From Acephala macrosclerotiorum (taxonomy: Eukaryota; Ascomycota; Leotiomycetes; Helotiales; Mollisiaceae): a stretch of DNA of 12,390 bases. The notes below the pieces were generated by a model, which was given only the letters and a program-made list of their open reading frames with translations, was not told where the DNA came from and searched no databases. The stretch lies in the NCBI GenBank assembly GCA_014904845.1, contig MU119932.1:1-12390 (forward strand). Direction: 5' to 3'. A program made the position numbers and the translations under genes. Below, one piece after another: positions 1 to 7,830 of the stretch (positions are counted from its first letter, which is position 1; each line of letters opens with the position of its first letter).

Positions 1-256
1 AAATATATTAAATATTTATATATAAATTTTATATTGATAAAAAATATTTTTTATTTTTATTATTTTTATTAATTTAAATATTAATTTACTAAATTTAAAT
101 TTTATTATTTATTTTAAATTTTAATATTTTAAAATATTTTAATAATATATAATTTAATTTTATATATTTATATTTATATTTTTTAAATATTTTTTTAATA
201 TTATTAATTTTTTTATTAAATTAATAATAATTAATATTATAAATCCATTTTTTTAA
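1..256. other. RIP-type AT-rich DNA, no gene
   Basis: The stretch is almost entirely A and T and every frame is closed by frequent TAA/TAG codons. I see no gene or RNA here. The composition matches the other AT-rich blocks, which I interpret as old repeats mutated by RIP. Confidence 0.7.
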
Positions 257-745
257 TATTATAATAATTATTAATAATATTATTAATTTATTAATAACAC
301 GTATTATATAATAATTATATATTTAAATTTTTAGTATCGAATTAAAAAAATTAATTATTAATTAATAATTAATTAATAAATAAATTTCGATTTATAAAAA
401 TATTAAAATTTTTAACTTTCGACGATTATAAACGATTATATACGATTTTTATATAATTATATTTAATTAATTAAATCGTTTAATTTTTAAATGTTTTAAT
501 TTAAATTTTTAATATTAAATAATACAATAATTCGTTTATTAAATCGATATTTTTACGCGTATAAATTTTATTTAAATTGATTGATTTTACGATTAAATTT
601 TAAATAATATTAATATTTTTATTTTTTATTTTTATTTATTATTTCGATATTTTTAATAATTAATCGAATAAAAAATAATTATTAATATTATAATAAAAAA
701 TATTAAAATTTAATAGTTTTTAATTTTATAATTTAATATTTTTAT
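257..745 (+). repeat. Dispersed repeat, copy C, heavily RIP-decayed
   Basis: This is a third, very degraded copy of the repeat at 2953-3736 and 11323-12106. Bases 267-276 (attattaata) match actactaata of copy A, 297-306 (acacgtatta) match gcgcgtacta, and 551-560 (ttttacgcgt) match ttttacgcgc. Nearly every C and G of copy A outside CpG has become T or A, while CpG-centred words such as cgacga and acgat remain. The offset to copy A drifts from 2714 to 2740, so a few indels have accumulated, unlike between A and B. Similarity fades after about 745, so the right boundary is approximate. Confidence 0.75.
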
Positions 746-1692
746 AAATAAAATAATTTAATAATATTATATTAATTGTAATATATTTTAAAAATTAATT
801 AATATTATAAATAAAAAAATATTTAAATTTAAATTATATATTAAATATAAAATATATAAAATATATAAAATTTATATAATAAATAAATAAAATAAAAATA
901 AAAAAAATAAATAAAAAAATTATTAAAAAAAAATTATATAATAATATTTTTAATAAATTATTTAAATTTTATAAAAAATATTAAAAAATTTTTATAATTA
1001 TAAATAATATAATATAATATTTTAAAATTATATTTTTAAAAAATAAAAATATAAAAAAATATAAAAAAAAATATTATTTATTTTAAATGTAATAATAAAT
1101 TAAATAAATTTAAATATATTATAATAAAATTTTTATTATTAATAATATAATTTATAATTATATTATTATTAATATATTAATTAATTTTTTTTAATAATTA
1201 AATTTAAAAATAATATTTATAATTTTTTATTAAAATAAAAAAATAATAAATAAATTATTTTTAAATATATTTAATATTTTATTTAAATTTTTTAAAAAAA
1301 CGTTTTTAATTAAATAAAAAATTATTTATAAAATTATTATAAAAAAATTATTTTAAATAAATAAATATTAAAAAAAATTTAATATTTATAATAAATTAAT
1401 TAAATATAAAATAATTATTATTAAAAAATTTTTTTTATTAATTATTTTATTAAAAAATATAAATATTAATAATATTATTAATAAATTATTAATTAATTAT
1501 TAATAATATTAATTTAAAATTAAATTTTTAAATTTTTAAAATTTAATTATAAAATCGATTAATTTAAATAAAAATTTATATATATAAAAAATATTAATTT
1601 TATATTCGAATAATTATATTATTTAATATTAAAAATTAAAATATTTAAAAATTAAATAATTTAATTTAATTAAATATAATTATATAAATATT
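746..1692. other. RIP-type AT-rich DNA, no gene
   Basis: About 950 bases of nearly pure A/T, with only a few C or G, again mostly in CpG (for example aacgtt near 1300 and tcga near 1555 and 1606). No open frame of useful length and no recognisable repeat boundary is visible. It stops abruptly at 1693, where the GC-richer element begins. Confidence 0.7.
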
Positions 1693-2116
1693 ATTGGCCG
1701 TCCGCCTTAAGGACTAATGTCAACTTTTATTAAGTCACGTGTAATTCACGTGGTACGAGTCATCTGAACTATGGGCGAAAAACACCAAATTTTAATCGAG
1801 GTGCCCAAATCTAGCGATTTGATTGGTTCATTAAGGATTTAACAGCAGGGGTAGTTACGCAGTAGCTTCGGACTAATATGCAGCCGATCCGGTGAGGAAC
1901 ACCAAAAGCTCGATTTACATGCAATCACGCTGCGCCTACAATTATAATATATCAGCTAATCCAAATCACATAAGACTTATAAATAAGTTGAAACTCAATT
2001 AGATACCGCCAGATTCCAAGTTTCAAGCGATTCTATTAATTCGTTGTTGCGCAAATCAATAGAATAGAGTCGCACTCAGCAAAAATCGCGACTGCAAAAC
2101 TGCTCAAGTTCGTTTT

Positions 2117-2152
2117 TGCCTTAGGCATTAAGGCACTTACTTACTTAAGTGC
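2117..2152. repeat. Paired hairpins TGCCTTA/TAAGGCA and GCACTTA/TAAGTGC
   Basis: Bases 2117-2135 form a perfect 7-bp stem with a 5-base loop. Bases 2133-2152 form another perfect 7-bp stem with a 6-base loop, overlapping the first by three bases, so the two folds compete. The TGCCTTAGGCA word returns at about 2332, followed by a 5-bp GCACT/AGTGC hairpin at 2340-2351. Confidence 0.6.
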
Positions 2153-2190
2153 TGGATATCTCTATAGCTGCGCAGCTTTCGAGGGAAGTC

Positions 2191-2209
2191 CCAGGGGGTC
2201 TCCCCCTGG
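2191..2209. repeat. Perfect CCAGGGGG/CCCCCTGG hairpin
   Basis: An 8-bp perfect stem closes a 3-base TCT loop. A near copy at 2281-2299 keeps the fold with two changed positions. Both follow the same word, ggaagtc, 90 bases apart, so they are a duplicated unit within the element. Confidence 0.65.
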
Positions 2210-2389
2210 AATTATATGCTAAGTAAAGTAATATAAATTGATTGAATCGATCGTAGCAATTGAATATAAAGACGGAAGTCCCAGGGGGTGTTCCCTTGGT
2301 GTGAATTGAAGTTTTACTAGAAGTGCATTTTTGCCTTAGGCACTAAAGTGCTTATCAGCTTATCGGCTTCACCGCCCGGCAGAATCTAG

Positions 2390-2640
2390 AACTCTATCTC
2401 AATAATTATTTCAACTTCAAATACTTATAAAACGCTCAAATCAAGAGCTTTTAATTTGAAACCTAAAATAGAGATAGATTACTAAAGTCGAAGACTTTGT
2501 AGCCCTCCGCAGGAGCGCCCCTGCGAGGCCTGCGAAGCAAAATGTGCGTCGAGTAAAGAAAGAAAAGGCCCGTCCGCTGATTGGCTCGCTTGCGAGTCGG
2601 CGGACGGACTTTTTCTTTCGGAACGAGAGAAACATTTTAT
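2390..2640. repeat. Repeat D, copy 1 (3' end of hairpin element)
   Basis: This segment is shared with about 6502-6760. Both contain cttataaaacgctcaaa, the tract ctgcgaggcctgcgaagc, the word gtaaaga, a GC-rich terminal stem-loop and the trailing aacatttt. Copy 1 keeps more C and G and is the less mutated one. It contains a perfect CGCAGG/CCTGCG hairpin with a 6-base loop (2508-2525) and the terminal stem-loop at 2567-2609. The left boundary is fuzzy because the other copy is AT-decayed there. A 64-codon minus-strand open frame over this repeat is arginine-rich and low in complexity, and I do not regard it as a gene. Confidence 0.75.
2567..2609. repeat. GC-rich terminal stem-loop of repeat D, copy 1
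   Basis: A nested imperfect palindrome: an outer GTCCGC/GCGGAC stem and an inner CTCGC/GCGAG stem. It contains ATTGGCTCGCT (2580-2590), a word also found in the right-hand end of the 784-bp repeat at 3677-3687. It is followed by a T-rich run and tcggaacgagagaaacatttt, which is also conserved in copy 2. Confidence 0.65.
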
Positions 2641-2952
2641 ATAATTATTTATAATCGTTTAAAAATTGAAAAATTTAATATTTTTATAAATTGAAATTTA
2701 TTTATTAATTAATTATTAATTAAACGTTAAAATTTTAAATATATAATTATTATATAAATTTCTTTTTTAATATATTTTATAATTAATTTATAATTTATAA
2801 AATTATAATAAATTTAAATAAAATTTAATTTAATTTAAAAAAAAAATTATAATATTATTTATAAATTTTAAAAATTAAAAAAATAATATTAAAAAAACAA
2901 ATAAAAAATTTATTTTTATTTTTTTAAATAAATTTAAAATATTTTTTAATTT
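2641..2952. other. AT-rich spacer, no gene
   Basis: About 310 bases of near-pure A/T lie between the hairpin element and repeat copy A. I see only homopolymer runs and stop-rich frames. Confidence 0.7.
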
Positions 2953-3736
2953 ATTAGAAAAAAAATTTATAAGTTAATTGACTACTAATAGTGTTAGCGG
3001 CTTGCCAATGGCGCGTACTACGCAGTAATTGCATGTTCAAATCTTTGGCGTTTAATAATAGTCGATTAGTAAATAGATCTAAATCAATAAAAATACTAAA
3101 ATTCTCGGTTTTCGACGACTGCAAACGACTGCGTGCGACCTTTAAATAAGCACTTATACATGCAATTATACTTTAATCAATTGAGTCGTTTAGTCTTTAA
3201 ATGTCTCAATCTAAACTTTTAATATCGAGCAGCGCAACGTAATGCAATTATTTGCATATTTAATCGATATTTTTACGCGCGTAAACTTTGTTTAAATCGA
3301 TCGATTTTATAATTAGATTTTAAATAGCGTTAATATTTTCAATTTTTATTTTTATTTATTTGTATAATTTATAAAACGATAAAAATCTATTAATCGTATA
3401 AAGCGCGATTACTAGTTTATATATAAATTTTAACGAAAAATATTAAAATTTAATAAGTTTTAATTTTATAGTTTAATATTTTAATACGTATTCGATAAAT
3501 TTATTTGAAATTTTTATAATAAATTAAATAAATACTATAAATTATAAATTTCAAATATTTAAATATTTAATTTTAAATTAATACTATTAATAATATTTTA
3601 ATATTATTAGTATCGAGTTAATACTATTAATACTAGATTAAAATAATCGATAATACTAATAATCGATTAAACTACTATTGGCTCGCTAATAGCGCTATTA
3701 GTGTACGTGTTTTTCGATAAAACGATTAACAAAAAA
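2953..3736 (+). repeat. 784-bp dispersed repeat, copy A (least mutated)
   Basis: It aligns to 11323-12106 at a constant offset of 8370 bases with no indels at the points compared, from attagaaaaaaaatttata at the left edge to ttttcgataaaacga at the right. Differences are overwhelmingly C/T and G/A transitions, the RIP signature. The ends carry a degenerate inverted repeat: the left (actaatag..ttagcg..gccaat, 2984-3009) pairs with the right read backwards (actaatag..ttagcga..gccaat, 3677-3704). No coding frame survives. It may be a short DNA transposon/MITE or a fragment of something longer. It is not one LTR of a pair, because the DNA between A and B holds unrelated host genes. Confidence 0.85.
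3686..3701. repeat. Perfect 16-bp palindrome CTAATAGCGCTATTAG
   Basis: It lies in the right-hand inverted end of repeat copy A. The same site in copy B (12056-12071) reads CTAATAATATTATTAG, also a perfect palindrome, so both arms have changed in step. Confidence 0.85.
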
Positions 3737-4051
3737 ATTTTTTTTTAATATTATAAAATAAAAAAAAAAAAATTTTTATTTAAAATCGAATTTTTATAAA
3801 AAAAAAAAAAATTTTATTTTTTTTATTTTTTTATAAAATAATTAAAACTAGCGCTATAATATTTAATAAAGTTTTTTATAACGATTCGACGTTATAATTA
3901 ATAAAAAATAAAAAATAATAAACCGTAATAATGGTAAGTGCAGTAGTCACGTGAAAACATTGGATATTTATATTTTTGAACATTGGAATGGATATATTTC
4001 TATAGCGCTCCTTAGCAGGGGGCGTATTAGACTTTCGAGTGGTTTTAGTAC
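3737..4051. other. AT-rich DNA grading into a gene relic
   Basis: Long A and T runs at 3728-3835 give way to mixed sequence after about 3930. The last 100 bases may belong to the missing upstream part of the transcription-factor relic, but I cannot align them with confidence. A 63-codon minus-strand frame (4067 to 3876) is antisense to this edge and AT-driven; I do not call it a gene. Confidence 0.5.
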
Positions 4052-4054
4052 TGA

Positions 4055-5113
4055 GTAAGCACTGCAATGGATATAATGTCCCCGCACTTAGCTAGATCTC
4101 ACCACCTTAATCAATCAACTAGACCATCAAGATCATCAAATATATCACTCAAATTGACATTTCTCGACAACAGGAGAGACGAAGCGAGGCTTGGGAGGAA
4201 GCTGACGAGCAAGTGGAGAAGGTTATGGTGGTCCTGCTTTATTCGCGACGGAACCATCGGCCTCGGTATGAAACTACCAATAAGGCTAAGTACCGTCGAT
4301 TATAGCATGGAAATGTTGGAGCTGGATAACTTCGATCTCGAAGGTGCAACTATATGCCAGTTATCGCTCAAGGAAATTACAAAACTCTCGTGGTGTCCGG
4401 AAAAGTTCAGAGGTCTATACACTTTGTGTATAAAAGAAGCTAAGCTCTGTGTTTGCATAGATCATCTAATTTGTGTTGGGAGGCAAGCATCTTTATCGAC
4501 GTTGTGAAACCTCAGTGCTCAAGTGAAATATAGGATCGAACCGCTAAACTTCGAGTCGAAAATCTGAGAACTTCGATCATGTGAGAGGCTGCAAAACTGG
4601 CGCTCACAATTGCCGGAAGTCGCAACACTGGGTCTGGACCTGGACATCACATCCGATTCAAATTCGGTTCTGATCGTACACCATGCGACACTTCGGATGA
4701 TGTCTTACTGGGTTTACGCATTCATCCAGAGGACCTATCGAATTTTGAATCTGCCTGACTCCGAGCCGTTGAAAGTCACAGTTCTTAAAATGCAAAATTT
4801 GTCTCGAACCAATATCGACTCAACCGCAGACATCATAACGAAGATCGCTAAAGAACTACAAGAGCGGGGTCTAATTCGGTATATACCACATTCAGCAGTC
4901 TTCTCATTTGTGCTTGTCGCACTCATGTATCTACTCGATCTCACGGCGGTCAATGATATTGAGGGGATCTCACAGAGTATACACATGATGCACTTCTTTC
5001 GAGAGAGCTATTTCGACACCGAGTATATGTCACGGACTGTGAATCTTGTCTTCAATAGAGAATCTATCAGACGTATTTCTCATCTTCCTAGATTTGCCAC
5101 TGAAACCGTCTAA
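4055..5113 (+). pseudogene. Zn2Cys6-type fungal transcription factor relic, 5'-truncated
   Basis: Two open segments in the same frame (4067-4504 and 4568-5110), separated by TGA stops at 4505 and 4565, together read like the middle and C-terminal regulatory domain of fungal Zn-cluster regulators (Fungal_trans, cutinase-factor CTF1-beta-like). The clearest match is RRLWWSCFIRD (about residues 51-61 from the ATG at 4067), followed by LGMKLPIR and a DY..EMLELDNFD segment. The second part contains ELRSCERLQNW..QLPE (starting at 4568, ahead of any good start codon), RMMSYWVYAF, ITKIAKELQERGLIRYIP and ALMYLLDL. I recall these landmarks from the family; I did not search. The N-terminal zinc-cluster domain is absent, and a TGA at 4052 closes the frame upstream. 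TGA is what RIP makes from CGA, so inactivation by RIP leakage from the flanking repeats is likely. In life the full protein would have bound DNA in the nucleus; this remnant cannot. Confidence 0.8.
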
Positions 5114-5640
5114 CACTCTCCAGGTCCAAATACGCCATCTAGCATATCAGTGTTGAGGAAAGATTATTGGGCGGTACGAGAGCAACGCCCAACAGCGACC
5201 ACCAGCGTCATGCCTTAGGCAGCACAAGAGAGCGAATTAGTCAGTGAAGACAGTCGAAGGCAAACGTATTATTCAGTCCAACCTTTTTTCTGAACCTCTG
5301 GTCTCGGAGGAACACTCGGTCGTGGAATTTGTTCTTGAATTAGTGGTGTTGGGCTCCGACCAATTTCTGCCGCAGCGTCATGAGCCCTCCCCGTGGTATT
5401 ACCACCATTTGCTTGCGCTAGGACACCTCGCTCGAAATTTTGAGCAATGCGTTTGGTCCGCTGACGACCAGGAGTCATTTCGGTGAATTGGGATAATTCG
5501 TACAAGAAATTGACTCGTGCGAAGATATACTTGAGATTATGGACAATACTTTCACAATTAAATGCGAGAGTTCCAAAAGCTTCATGAAATCCATTTGCTT
5601 TGTCTTGATATAAATTGCTAATTATACGAATTAATTTAAT
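5114..5640. other. Decayed GC-normal tail downstream of the transcription-factor relic
   Basis: Base composition stays normal to about 5600, then falls into AT-rich DNA. The relic's reading frame continues with stops at 5111 (TAA), 5216 (TAG), 5291, 5336, 5381, 5441, 5462 and 5585 (all TGA). It may be the RIP-eroded 3' end of the same gene, but the encoded residues are not recognisable to me. Two overlapping frames of about 80 codons (5244-5486 plus, 5505-5269 minus) are proline/arginine-rich or low in complexity, and neither looks like a known domain. Confidence 0.4.
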
Positions 5641-5917
5641 ATTACGTGTTTTTTTATAAAAAAAAAACGAGCAAAGGAAAAAGTATAATAACTTTGAAAT
5701 TTAGTATTTTTATTCTAGAAAATTTTTTTATTAACGACGAATTTTAAACTAAGAAAAATAAAAAAATTTAATAAAAATTAATTTTATTTTAATAATATAA
5801 ATAATCGCGAAATACTATTAACGATAATTAAAAGTTTATATAAAGTTTACGTAATAATACGTAATATTTTTATATTAAAAAACGTTAAAATATATCGTTT
5901 TTAATATTTAAAATTTT

Positions 5918-5921
<4 letters not shown>

Positions 5922-5963
<42 letters not shown>
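5922..5963 (+). repeat. A42 homopolymer
   Basis: Forty-two uninterrupted A residues. This is by far the longest homopolymer in the window and could be the poly(A) tail of a non-LTR retroposon whose body has decayed, or simple slippage. No target-site duplication is obvious in the flanking AT-rich DNA. The exact length may be an assembly estimate. Confidence 0.8.
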
Positions 5964-5966
<3 letters not shown>

Positions 5967-6147
5967 AAATCGTTAAAAATAAAATAAAATATAAAATATA
6001 AAATTATATAATAATTATTTAATTGAATTAATTAATTTTTAATTTATTTAATAATATTATTAAATATTTAATTATTCGTTTTAAAAATTAATATTAATTT
6101 TTATTAAATTATTAATTATTTATATAATTTTTAATAAATAATTTTTT

Positions 6148-6466
6148 ATAATTAAATTAATTATAATAATTTAATATAAAAAAAAAATTTAAAAATTTTT
6201 TTTTAATATAAAATTTTATTAAAATTACGTTTTTATTTTAAATATTAAATATTTTTATAATTATATAATTTTTAAAATTATATATTTAATAAAATAATTT
6301 AAATTAATTATAATAATTAAATATAAAAACGAGAATTTTAAAAAAATAATTTAAATTAATTAAATCGATTATAATAATTCAATATAAAAAATGAGAATTT
6401 TAAAAAATGTTTTTTTAATAATATAAAGTTTCGTAATACGTTTTTATTTTAAATATTAAAAAATTT
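6148..6466 (+). repeat. Imperfect direct-repeat pair in AT-rich DNA
   Basis: The block from about 6148 to 6260 recurs at about 6360-6466. Both run through ttataataatt(t/c)aatataaaaaa, then a T run with aatata, then acgtttttattttaaatattaa. A third partial copy lies between them at about 6293-6344. This may be a local duplication later mutated by RIP. Confidence 0.55.
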
Positions 6467-6501
6467 ATTAATTTATTAATTTTATTATTTAATAAAATTT
6501 A

Positions 6502-6760
6502 AAATTATTATTTTAATATTATTCTAATTTTAATCCTTATAAAACGCTCAAATTAAAAACTTTTAATTCAAAATTTGAAATAAAAATAAATTAAATAAAT
6601 TACTAAAGTCGAAAACTTTATAGTTCTTTGCAAAAGCGCCTTTGCGAGGCCTGCGAAGCAAAATGTGTATCGAGTAAAGAAAAAAAAGGCCCGTCCGCTA
6701 TTGGCTCACTTAGCGAGCCGCCGGACGGGCCCTTTCTTTCGAAACGGGAAAAACATTTTT
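6502..6760. repeat. Repeat D, copy 2 (RIP-mutated)
   Basis: Second copy of 2390-2640, aligned from cttataaaacgctcaaa (6536) to aacattttt (6752). Most differences from copy 1 are C->T or G->A, for example agccctccgcagg becoming agttctttgcaaa. The upstream hairpin part of the 1693-2640 element is not recognisable before it, so this is a solo 3' end or the rest has decayed. Confidence 0.8.
6688..6731. repeat. Perfect 10-bp GC stem of repeat D, copy 2
   Basis: GGCCCGTCCG (6688-6697) pairs perfectly with CGGACGGGCC (6722-6731), with an inner GGCTC/GAGCC stem. The stem is better paired here than in copy 1, although the rest of copy 2 is more AT-mutated. Confidence 0.8.
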
Positions 6761-6795
6761 TAAATATTGTGGGTTTTTTTTAAAAAATTAAGCGA

Positions 6796-6945
6796 GTCTC
6801 CCCTTTTGCACTATAGTTGAACTGCGGTACACCCCCGTCTATACTACCTTAAACTGGGGTGCAGGAGAGTTGTACTGTACTGGGTAAAATATGCGATTGT
6901 ACTGTATTGTACTGGCTGCACTGCAGTTTGTACTGTACTGAAGTC
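6796..6945. repeat. Possible transposon end with TGTACTGTACTG repeats
   Basis: Bases 6807-6864 contain two C- or G-run words in opposite orientation, acaccccc and ggggtgcag, with tatagttgaactgcgg and tatactaccttaaactgggg around them, in the style of the ends of fungal pogo/Fot1-type transposons. Directly after come three TGTACTGTA(C/T)TG units starting at 6871, 6899 and 6929. No transposase is present. I give the transposon reading low weight. An open plus-strand frame through here (6859-7197) is antisense to the downstream gene and low in complexity. Confidence 0.3.
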
Positions 6946-7120
6946 GCACTAATTAAAACTCTACTTGTCCCTGGTCACTTTCTTGATTCATGCTACCACA
7001 ATAGACAGCGCAGATATAATTATGAGCGCAGCAACACATGGAATAAGGAACATGGATTTCCAATTAGCTTCCTCGAGTTCTTCCCCTGCCATCCTACACT
7101 CCTGCTGGCCCCCATTCTGC

Positions 7121-7722
7121 TTACTGAGCCAAAACCGTTGATACCCACTTCCCATTATGGAAGTCGAAACGAGCCTCCGTCAAGGCGCCATTCTTAGAAT
7201 CGAAGAAGATAACGCTAGGATCATTCTCCTTGCCGCTGCCAGAAACGGCAAACCCGCCATCTGGAGTGGGAATGAAGTTCGTTTGAGAGTCCAAACCGCC
7301 CACAAAGAGACCATCCAGAGGTCCGACGAGCTCACGTAGCTTTCCAGTGTCACTGTCGATATAGTAGATGGCAAACTTAGTCGGATGTTAGCCGTAACTT
7401 CATATTAGAATTGACCGGTTGCTTTTACCTTGTCGCGAGGGCTTTTAAAGACGGCACCGAGATGGTTGGCAAGGCCCCATCTACCAAGAATGGATTTGCC
7501 GTTGACTTTGATTACCTGAGGGGGCGAGGGATTAGAACCCGGGTTGAAGGTACTGAAGGAGAGCTCATTTTGATCGTTGTAGTAGAAGAAATGCTCCTCC
7601 GAGCTTGAATCCTCGCGAACGGATGCGATGGACTTTGTAGGAATGGAAAGTTTAATTGGGCTAGAAATTATAGGTTAGTAATGTAAAATGAGGGCTAGGC
7701 TCAGGGGTTACACCGACGCCAT
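7121..7722 (-). CDS. Small three-exon beta-propeller/lectin-like protein, 165 residues
   Basis: I reconstruct exons 7722-7712, 7660-7429 and 7375-7121 (TAA at 7123-7121), joined in frame. Intron 1 (7711-7661, 51 nt) has a GTAACC donor, a perfect TACTAAC branch site and a TAG acceptor. Intron 2 (7428-7376, 53 nt) has GTAAAA, a GGCTAAC branch site and an unusual AAG acceptor. The start at 7722 lies in caacATGG, a good fungal context; an in-frame ATG at 7800 sits too near the TATA box. The protein has three related units: HFFYYNDQNELSFS (27-40), FAIYYIDSDTGKLRELV (82-98) and PSVIFFDSKNGALTEARF (134-151). This aromatic strand, turn, then G/N-x-L-x-E pattern resembles blades of fungal fucose-specific lectin-type beta-propellers. 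It has no cysteine, signal peptide or membrane segment, so it is probably cytosolic. Known fungal relatives have about six blades; three could mean a truncated gene or one that assembles as an oligomer. The family call is inference; the gene structure is the stronger part. Confidence 0.72.
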
Positions 7723-7822
7723 GTTGATTTTATGTCGATTAGTTCTCTGAGGTAGTTCGTGGAAGACTGGAATGATAGACGTTGTTCGTTGTGGGAGCAT
7801 AAGATATAGTCGAAACCGTCAG

Positions 7823-7830
7823 TTTATATA
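7823..7830 (-). promoter_or_regulatory. TATA box of the small lectin-like gene
   Basis: On the minus strand the sequence reads ctcaTCTATATAAACTG, about 100 bases before the ATG at 7722. A start of transcription 30 bases downstream would fall near 7795, giving a leader of about 70 bases and leaving the upstream in-frame ATG at 7800 just outside the transcript. Confidence 0.5.

Larger units (their letters stand above)
1693..2640. mobile_element. Hairpin-rich non-coding repetitive element (type unknown)
   Basis: A sharply bounded block of normal base composition lies inside AT-rich DNA. It has no credible coding frame. Its left edge carries GGCCGTCCGCC (1697-1707), and the same word recurs inverted in the terminal stem at 2599-2609 (gcggacggac), giving about 10 bp of imperfect inverted repeat. 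Inside are several hairpins, and two motifs occur twice: GGAAGTCCCAGGGGG (2184 and 2274) and TTTTTGCCTTAGGCA (2113 and about 2328). The 3' third is repeated at about 6502-6760, so at least part of it is a multicopy sequence. A non-autonomous transposon is the best reading. Short inverted ends with a stem-loop near the 3' end recall Helitron/Helentron-type or foldback elements, but I cannot assign a family from sequence alone. Confidence 0.55.
5641..6500. other. AT-rich DNA with poly(A) and short direct repeats
   Basis: RIP-type AT-rich sequence without a gene. It contains a 42-base A run and a pair of imperfect direct repeats, listed separately. CpG words (acgtaataatacgtaa, aacgtt, tcgcga) are again most of the remaining C and G. 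Confidence 0.65.

Noticed and set aside
1..1692. Mitochondrial DNA or the AT-rich intergenic DNA of an early-diverging fungus.
   Set aside because: The remaining C/G sit in CpG, and repeat copies differ by C->T/G->A with constant length, which fits RIP in a nuclear ascomycete genome better. No mitochondrial gene is visible.
2441..2635. 64-codon minus-strand frame over repeat D, copy 1.
   Set aside because: It is a translation of hairpin arms and T-rich DNA, and copy 2 does not preserve it.
2994..3043. tRNA- or SINE-like promoter in the 784-bp repeat: GTTCAAATC at 3035-3043 resembles a B box.
   Set aside because: The supposed A box (tagcggcttgcc) fits poorly, no cloverleaf folds around it, and one 9-base match is expected by chance. 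It is worth revisiting only if a consensus of many copies keeps both boxes.
4505..4567. An intron removing the two TGA stops in the transcription-factor relic.
   Set aside because: The best GT...cctcag interval is about 43 nt, lacks a CTAAC-type branch site and shifts the frame. Family-like residues continue between the stops in the same frame.
7722..7800. In-frame upstream ATG at 7800 that would extend the lectin-like protein by 26 residues.
   Set aside because: It lies only 23 bases after the TATA box, likely outside the transcript; the added residues do not form a signal peptide, and the ATG at 7722 has the better context.
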